45,160 nucleotides of DNA from Levilactobacillus koreensis JCM 16448 (GTDB lineage: Bacteria; Bacillota; Bacilli; Lactobacillales; Lactobacillaceae), in NCBI RefSeq assembly GCF_001435525.1, contig NZ_AZDP01000102.1, positions 56,468-101,627 on the forward strand, read 5' to 3'. Made by a program: the position numbers and the translations under genes. Each line of letters opens with the position of its first letter. The first letter of the stretch is position 1. Of the stretch, positions 42,521-45,160 are shown piece by piece. The notes beneath the pieces were generated by a model, which did no database searches, was not told the origin of the DNA, and was given only the letters and a program-made list of their open reading frames with translations.

Positions 42521-43339
42521 ATGGTTGTTAATTCTTATCCACAAGCCCTCACCATTGCTGGGTCTGATAGCGATGGCAGCGCCGGTATGCAAGCCGATTT
42601 ACACACCTTTTTCGCCCGTCAGGTTTACGGGGCGTCCGTCATTACCGCGTGTGTGGCCGGCAATTCTTACGGCATCCACGCCAGTGTTCCCATGCCCACC
42701 GACTTCATTGACCAAGAATTTGCGGACCTTGCCGCTGACTACCACATCCGGGCAGCCAAGACAGGAATGCTCGCTGACTCGGAATTGATCAACGATGTTG
42801 TGAAGAACTACCAAAAATCTGATTTTGGCCCACTGGTCGTCGATCCTGTGATCATGACCAAACATGGCAACCAGCTGCTGGAGGAGAGCGCGTTCAATAC
42901 GTTACGAACCACCCTGCTCCCACTAGCCACCGTCTTGACTCCAAACTTTTACGAGTCCGAAAAAATTGCTGAAATAACCATTACGTCCGCCGATGACATG
43001 GTCAAGGCCGCTCATAAGATGCAGCAAATGGGAGCCAAAAACATCATTGCCAAAGGGAGTCACGCCAACACCGACCAGACGGAGGTCCGTGACTTTGTCC
43101 TGCTTGAATCTGGTGAAGAGTTTTGGTTGAGCGAACCTTACCACCAAACGGACCGCGTCAACGGTACTGGCGACTCACTTTCGGCATGTATCACCGCTGA
43201 ACTAGCTAAGGGAACTCCTATGAAACGGGCCATCGAAATTGCCAAGCAATTCGTCAACACGGCAATCGGCAGTCCCATTGAAGTTGGTCACAAGTTTGGC
43301 CCCGTCAATCACTGGGCAGCGCAGAACCGCGATTACTAA
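42521..43339 (+). CDS. ThiD/PdxK-type hydroxymethylpyrimidine/pyridoxine kinase
   Basis: A 272-residue ribokinase-family kinase resembling the Gram-positive bifunctional hydroxymethylpyrimidine(-phosphate)/pyridoxal kinase. The N-terminal IAGSDSDGSAGMQADLHTFF and VYGASVITACVAGNSYG, the central VVDPVIMTKHGNQLL, and the catalytic NGTGDSLSACITAELAKG (Asp about residue 215) are visible. In the first motif the usual Ser-Gly-Gly-Ala reads Asp-Gly-Ser-Ala. ATG 42521 has GCGGAGGTTCG upstream; another ATG at 42514 is out of frame. No thiamine genes are nearby, so salvage of vitamin B6 or thiamine precursors is equally possible. Confidence 0.88.
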   Translation: MVVNSYPQALTIAGSDSDGSAGMQADLHTFFARQVYGASVITACVAGNSYGIHASVPMPTDFIDQEFADLAADYHIRAAKTGMLADSELINDVVKNYQKSDFGPLVVDPVIMTKHGNQLLEESAFNTLRTTLLPLATVLTPNFYESEKIAEITITSADDMVKAAHKMQQMGAKNIIAKGSHANTDQTEVRDFVLLESGEEFWLSEPYHQTDRVNGTGDSLSACITAELAKGTPMKRAIEIAKQFVNTAIGSPIEVGHKFGPVNHWAAQNRDY

Positions 43340-43348
43340 AAATTCTTA

Positions 43349-43384
43349 CTAAGGGTTTAGGACAAAAGTCCCAGACCCTTTTTG
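43349..43384 (+). terminator. Rho-independent terminator of the kinase gene
   Basis: AAGGGTTTAGGAC and GTCCCAGACCCTT pair around AAAA, followed by TTT. The core GGACAAAAGTCCCAGACCC is shared with the hairpin at 33144-33185. Confidence 0.85.
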
Positions 43385-43442
43385 CGCTCCGAACGTATAT
43401 GGTCAAAACGTGCAACAGAAGGCAGTCACCCCCGATTAACCC

Positions 43443-43483
43443 CGCTAGACAAATAATCCAGAACCGGGATTCTTTGTCTAGCG
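43443..43483. repeat. Isolated inverted repeat
   Basis: CGCTAGACAAA pairs with TTTGTCTAGCG, with a partial inner stem ATCC/GGAT. There is no T-run on either side. It lies downstream of the 59-residue gene and may be a terminator relic or an RNA-stabilising hairpin. Confidence 0.6.
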
Positions 43484-43534
43484 ACGTTAATTGCTCATTG
43501 ACTAACCGCCTTTTTCTACGTCCATTCCAACATC

Positions 43535-43714
43535 TCACCAACGGTCTGGCCGCCAGCTACGACCATCGACCTCGCCCTGTAATTGATCGTTACGGCGGTC
43601 CTGCTCGGCAACCAATTTATCTAGTGCCAGCCAAAATGCTCGGTTGGTGAACTGGGCCTGCTGGCTGGCCAACGTTTCAATCTGTGTGTGTAACCACTCT
43701 GCCTGCTCAGTCAT
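43535..43714 (-). CDS. Small protein overlapping the oxidoreductase gene
   Basis: A 59-residue soluble protein beginning MTEQAEWLHTQIETLASQQ, rich in Gln and Trp, ending GRSWRPDRW. Its ATG overlaps the end of the oxidoreductase gene (ATGACTGA), and AAGGAGCAGGAAG inside that gene provides the ribosome binding site, strong evidence for translational coupling. Not recognised; a partner of the oxidoreductase is possible from the coupling alone. Confidence 0.7.
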   Translation of the reverse strand: MTEQAEWLHTQIETLASQQAQFTNRAFWLALDKLVAEQDRRNDQLQGEVDGRSWRPDRW

Positions 43715-44399
43715 CTTCCTGCTCCTTAATCATGGCCAGCGTATCGGCCAATGCTTCGATATCGTCCTTTTGTTGATCAAACTCGGCTTGAATCAGTCGC
43801 CCGGTGGCTTGTTGCTCCGGCGGCAATTGATCGATCATGGCGGGTAACTTATGAGCGAACCAGGATTGCCGCTGTTCTAAGCTATCCGGCTGGGCTTGCG
43901 TGAGATAACGCTGGTAGTCCACGACCAGTTGTAACTTTTCCGGTTCTTCAAGGTAGGCAAACTGATAAATGGGAAAGGTCGGCAACCAACGCACGTGGGC
44001 TCGCGCAGCCACAGCGGCCAACGGTGCCAATGCCGCATCCAACGTGAGGCCCTCGGCGCCGCCCCGCTGAAAGGCCTTCTCTGGCATTCCCGTCGTCACC
44101 ACAATTCCCAGCTCCTTATCGGCCAGTGGAAAACGATGGTCCCCGTACACGAACGTTCGGGTCAACACATCGTCTTCCCACTGCTTCAACCCAGCCGGTG
44201 CCGCGTACCAATACAAGGGAAATTGTAAAATAATCCGGTCAGCCTGCCGTAACTGGTCCTGTTCCCGGTCGACATCGAATTTCTGCTGACTCTCCAGGTG
44301 CTCCCAAGTCACATTCTGTGGCGGTAAACTAGCTTTTAAAAATTGTTGACTGGTCGAATCGGCTAACCTAGGGTGCGAAACTAATACTAGGGTCTTCAT
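43707..44399 (-). CDS. NAD(P)H oxidoreductase, flavodoxin-fold (NQO/MdaB/KefF-like)
   Basis: A 230-residue flavoprotein of the NAD(P)H dehydrogenase (quinone) family. The N-terminus MKTLVLVSHPRLADSTSQQF is the FMN/FAD phosphate-binding region. RIILQFPLYWYAAPAGLKQW (about residues 75-94) and the following DDVLTRTFVYG are family signatures, and IVVTTGMPEKAFQRGG (about 117-132) lies in the expected third position. It reduces quinones or related electrophiles; natural substrate unknown. ATG 44399 follows AAGGAGTTGAGCGGGGC. The stop codon overlaps the start of the 59-residue gene. Confidence 0.92.
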   Translation of the reverse strand: MKTLVLVSHPRLADSTSQQFLKASLPPQNVTWEHLESQQKFDVDREQDQLRQADRIILQFPLYWYAAPAGLKQWEDDVLTRTFVYGDHRFPLADKELGIVVTTGMPEKAFQRGGAEGLTLDAALAPLAAVAARAHVRWLPTFPIYQFAYLEEPEKLQLVVDYQRYLTQAQPDSLEQRQSWFAHKLPAMIDQLPPEQQATGRLIQAEFDQQKDDIEALADTLAMIKEQEDD

Positions 44400-44639
44400 G
44401 CCCCGCTCAACTCCTTTTTTATTTACTGTATCACAAAATACGCGAAAACTTGAAGGCAAAGCCTGGCTGACTCCGCTTGTGTGGACGCTTCATTTACCCC
44501 AGTTGCCGAACCAATCATCCGTCCCGACAACCATTTCGACTAGCTGTTTCAAGCTGACTTATCACTTGAAAACCAAATTGCTTGTGTTATTAGATAATCC
44601 AGTTTACTATTAGTGTAAATTAAACAGGTGGTGAGTCTT

Positions 44640-44879
44640 GTGAGTGAAAAAGTATTTAACAAAGCAGAATTAGCGAAGTTTAACGGTCAAGACGGTCAAC
44701 CGGCTTACGTGGCGGTTGCTGGCGTTGTGTACGATGTCACCGGCGTTGATGCCTGGGCTGGCGGAAAACATCACGGTAACCTTGCCGGCCAAGAGCTGAC
44801 CAGCGTTATCGACGGCCAGTCTCCTCACGGTCGGAAGGTCCTCAAGAAACTTCCCGTTGTCGGCCAGTACGAAGACTAA
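44640..44879 (+). CDS. Free-standing cytochrome b5-like heme/steroid-binding domain protein
   Basis: A 79-residue protein with a single cytochrome b5-like domain: FNKAELAKFNGQDGQPAYVA, VYDVTGVDAWAGGKHHGN and SPHGRKVLKKLPVVGQY. The histidines in GKHHG and SPHG are the likely heme or ligand-facing residues. No signal peptide or membrane anchor, so it is cytoplasmic. GTG 44640 is preferred because GGTGGTGAG upstream is the ribosome binding site; earlier in-frame GTG codons at 44628 and 44631 overlap it. Electron carrier or small-molecule binding role is inferred from the fold. A terminator follows. Confidence 0.88.
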   Translation: MSEKVFNKAELAKFNGQDGQPAYVAVAGVVYDVTGVDAWAGGKHHGNLAGQELTSVIDGQSPHGRKVLKKLPVVGQYED

Positions 44880-44889
44880 CTAAACAAAT

Positions 44890-44935
44890 AAGGCGGCTCA
44901 GAATCGAATTATCTCGATTTTGAGCCGTCTTTTGA
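44890..44935 (+). terminator. Rho-independent terminator of the cytochrome b5-like gene
   Basis: AGGCGGCTCAGAATCGA pairs with TCGATTTTGAGCCGTCTT and ends in TTTT. Confidence 0.88.
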
Positions 44936-44945
44936 TTTGCCGCCA

Positions 44946-44998
44946 AAGGTTGAAAGTTCCAAGATGCCAGTCATGTCTGCTCTAGCAACAACAGTGAG
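44946..44998 (+). repeat. Short repeat D2
   Basis: AGGTTGAAAGTTCCAAGATG and CTCTAGCAACAACAG resemble D1 at 30303-30355. As there, it follows a terminator directly. Confidence 0.4.
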
Positions 44999-45027
44999 AC
45001 TAAAACTAGGCAACCTGGTGGGCCCTT

Positions 45028-45160
45028 CGCTTTACCGGCCGGCAGATATGGGCTGGATCGGTGCGAACACAACTTGAAGCCTCGAAGGAACCGAGTCTTC
45101 AAGTTTGGTTTTCTGCTAAGCCGGCAAGAAACGCCGACCAAGCAGAACGACGCGCCTGAG
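45028..45160 (+). repeat. Family B structured repeat, copy B3 (cut by window end)
   Basis: Begins TTCGCTTTACCGGCCGGCAG with the outer strand CAGATATGGGCT, then hairpin CTTGAAGCCTCG/CGAGTCTTCAAG and an arm TTCTGCTAAGCCGGC/GCCGACCAAGCAGAA. Compared with B2, both strands of this arm changed together (TTCTACT to TTCTGCT and AGTAGAA to AGCAGAA). The closing outer strand lies beyond the window. Confidence 0.85.

Overview
The window looks like chromosomal DNA of a Gram-positive lactobacillus. It has strong AGGAGG-type ribosome binding sites, catabolite-response (cre) sites, a complete Leloir galactose cluster of Firmicutes type, and gene families typical of Lactobacillaceae. The fairly GC-rich composition and the mix of genes suggest a heterofermentative genus such as Levilactobacillus. 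That placement is inference; there is no rRNA gene to confirm it.

Layout. 1-12 kb, all on the minus strand: galactose utilisation. In transcription order these are galM-pgm, a small gene plus a GPH-family sugar symporter, galK, then galE-galT and the LacI-type regulator galR. Similar TTTAGTAAA-type palindromes precede galM, the symporter unit, galK and galE, and cre-like sites accompany two of the promoters, so GalR and CcpA probably control the units jointly. 12.7-15.6 kb, plus: an acyl-CoA dehydrogenase with both subunits of an electron-transfer flavoprotein, unusual for a fermentative lactobacillus. 16.3-18.0 kb, minus: a PEPCK/HPr-kinase-like P-loop protein. 18.4-22.5 kb: a LysR regulator divergent from an OFA-type MFS carrier, a shikimate/quinate dehydrogenase and an SDR oxidoreductase, plausibly an alicyclic (quinate/shikimate-like) acid pathway. 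22.6-27.5 kb: an ASCH protein, a DHA2 drug exporter, a 57-residue orphan, methionine aminopeptidase and menaquinone methyltransferase. 27.7-30.2 kb: a PEP synthase with a textbook promoter and a perfect cre. 30.4-38.8 kb: a TPR-type HTH regulator, a 3-methyladenine DNA glycosylase, a DUF488 protein, a beta-phosphoglucomutase-like HAD protein, a UspA protein, a BCCT osmolyte carrier, a sugar acetyltransferase, a degenerate AT-rich ATPase and a VOC protein. 38.9-45 kb: RNase HI, a basic orphan, a small membrane protein with cytosine deaminase, a ThiD/PdxK kinase, an NAD(P)H oxidoreductase overlapping a 59-residue orphan, and a free-standing cytochrome b5-like protein.

The most striking content is not protein-coding. 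About twenty copies of large structured intergenic repeats (about 120-235 bp, three related families called A, B and C here, roughly 3.4 kb in total) lie between the genes. Each has a long outer stem enclosing two or three hairpins. The stems change sequence between copies but stay paired, a particular A.G mismatch in a shared hairpin is retained, and the same end of the element nearly always faces the nearest gene. Some copies have lost whole hairpins and one is an A/B chimera. No transposase is present. I regard this as the best candidate for an undescribed system.

Other points to check: a probable ATT start codon and a terminator-like leader for the BCCT gene, a catalytic Asp to His change in the HAD phosphatase-fold protein, and a lost Walker A lysine in the ATPase. 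No tRNA, rRNA, CRISPR array or insertion sequence was seen.
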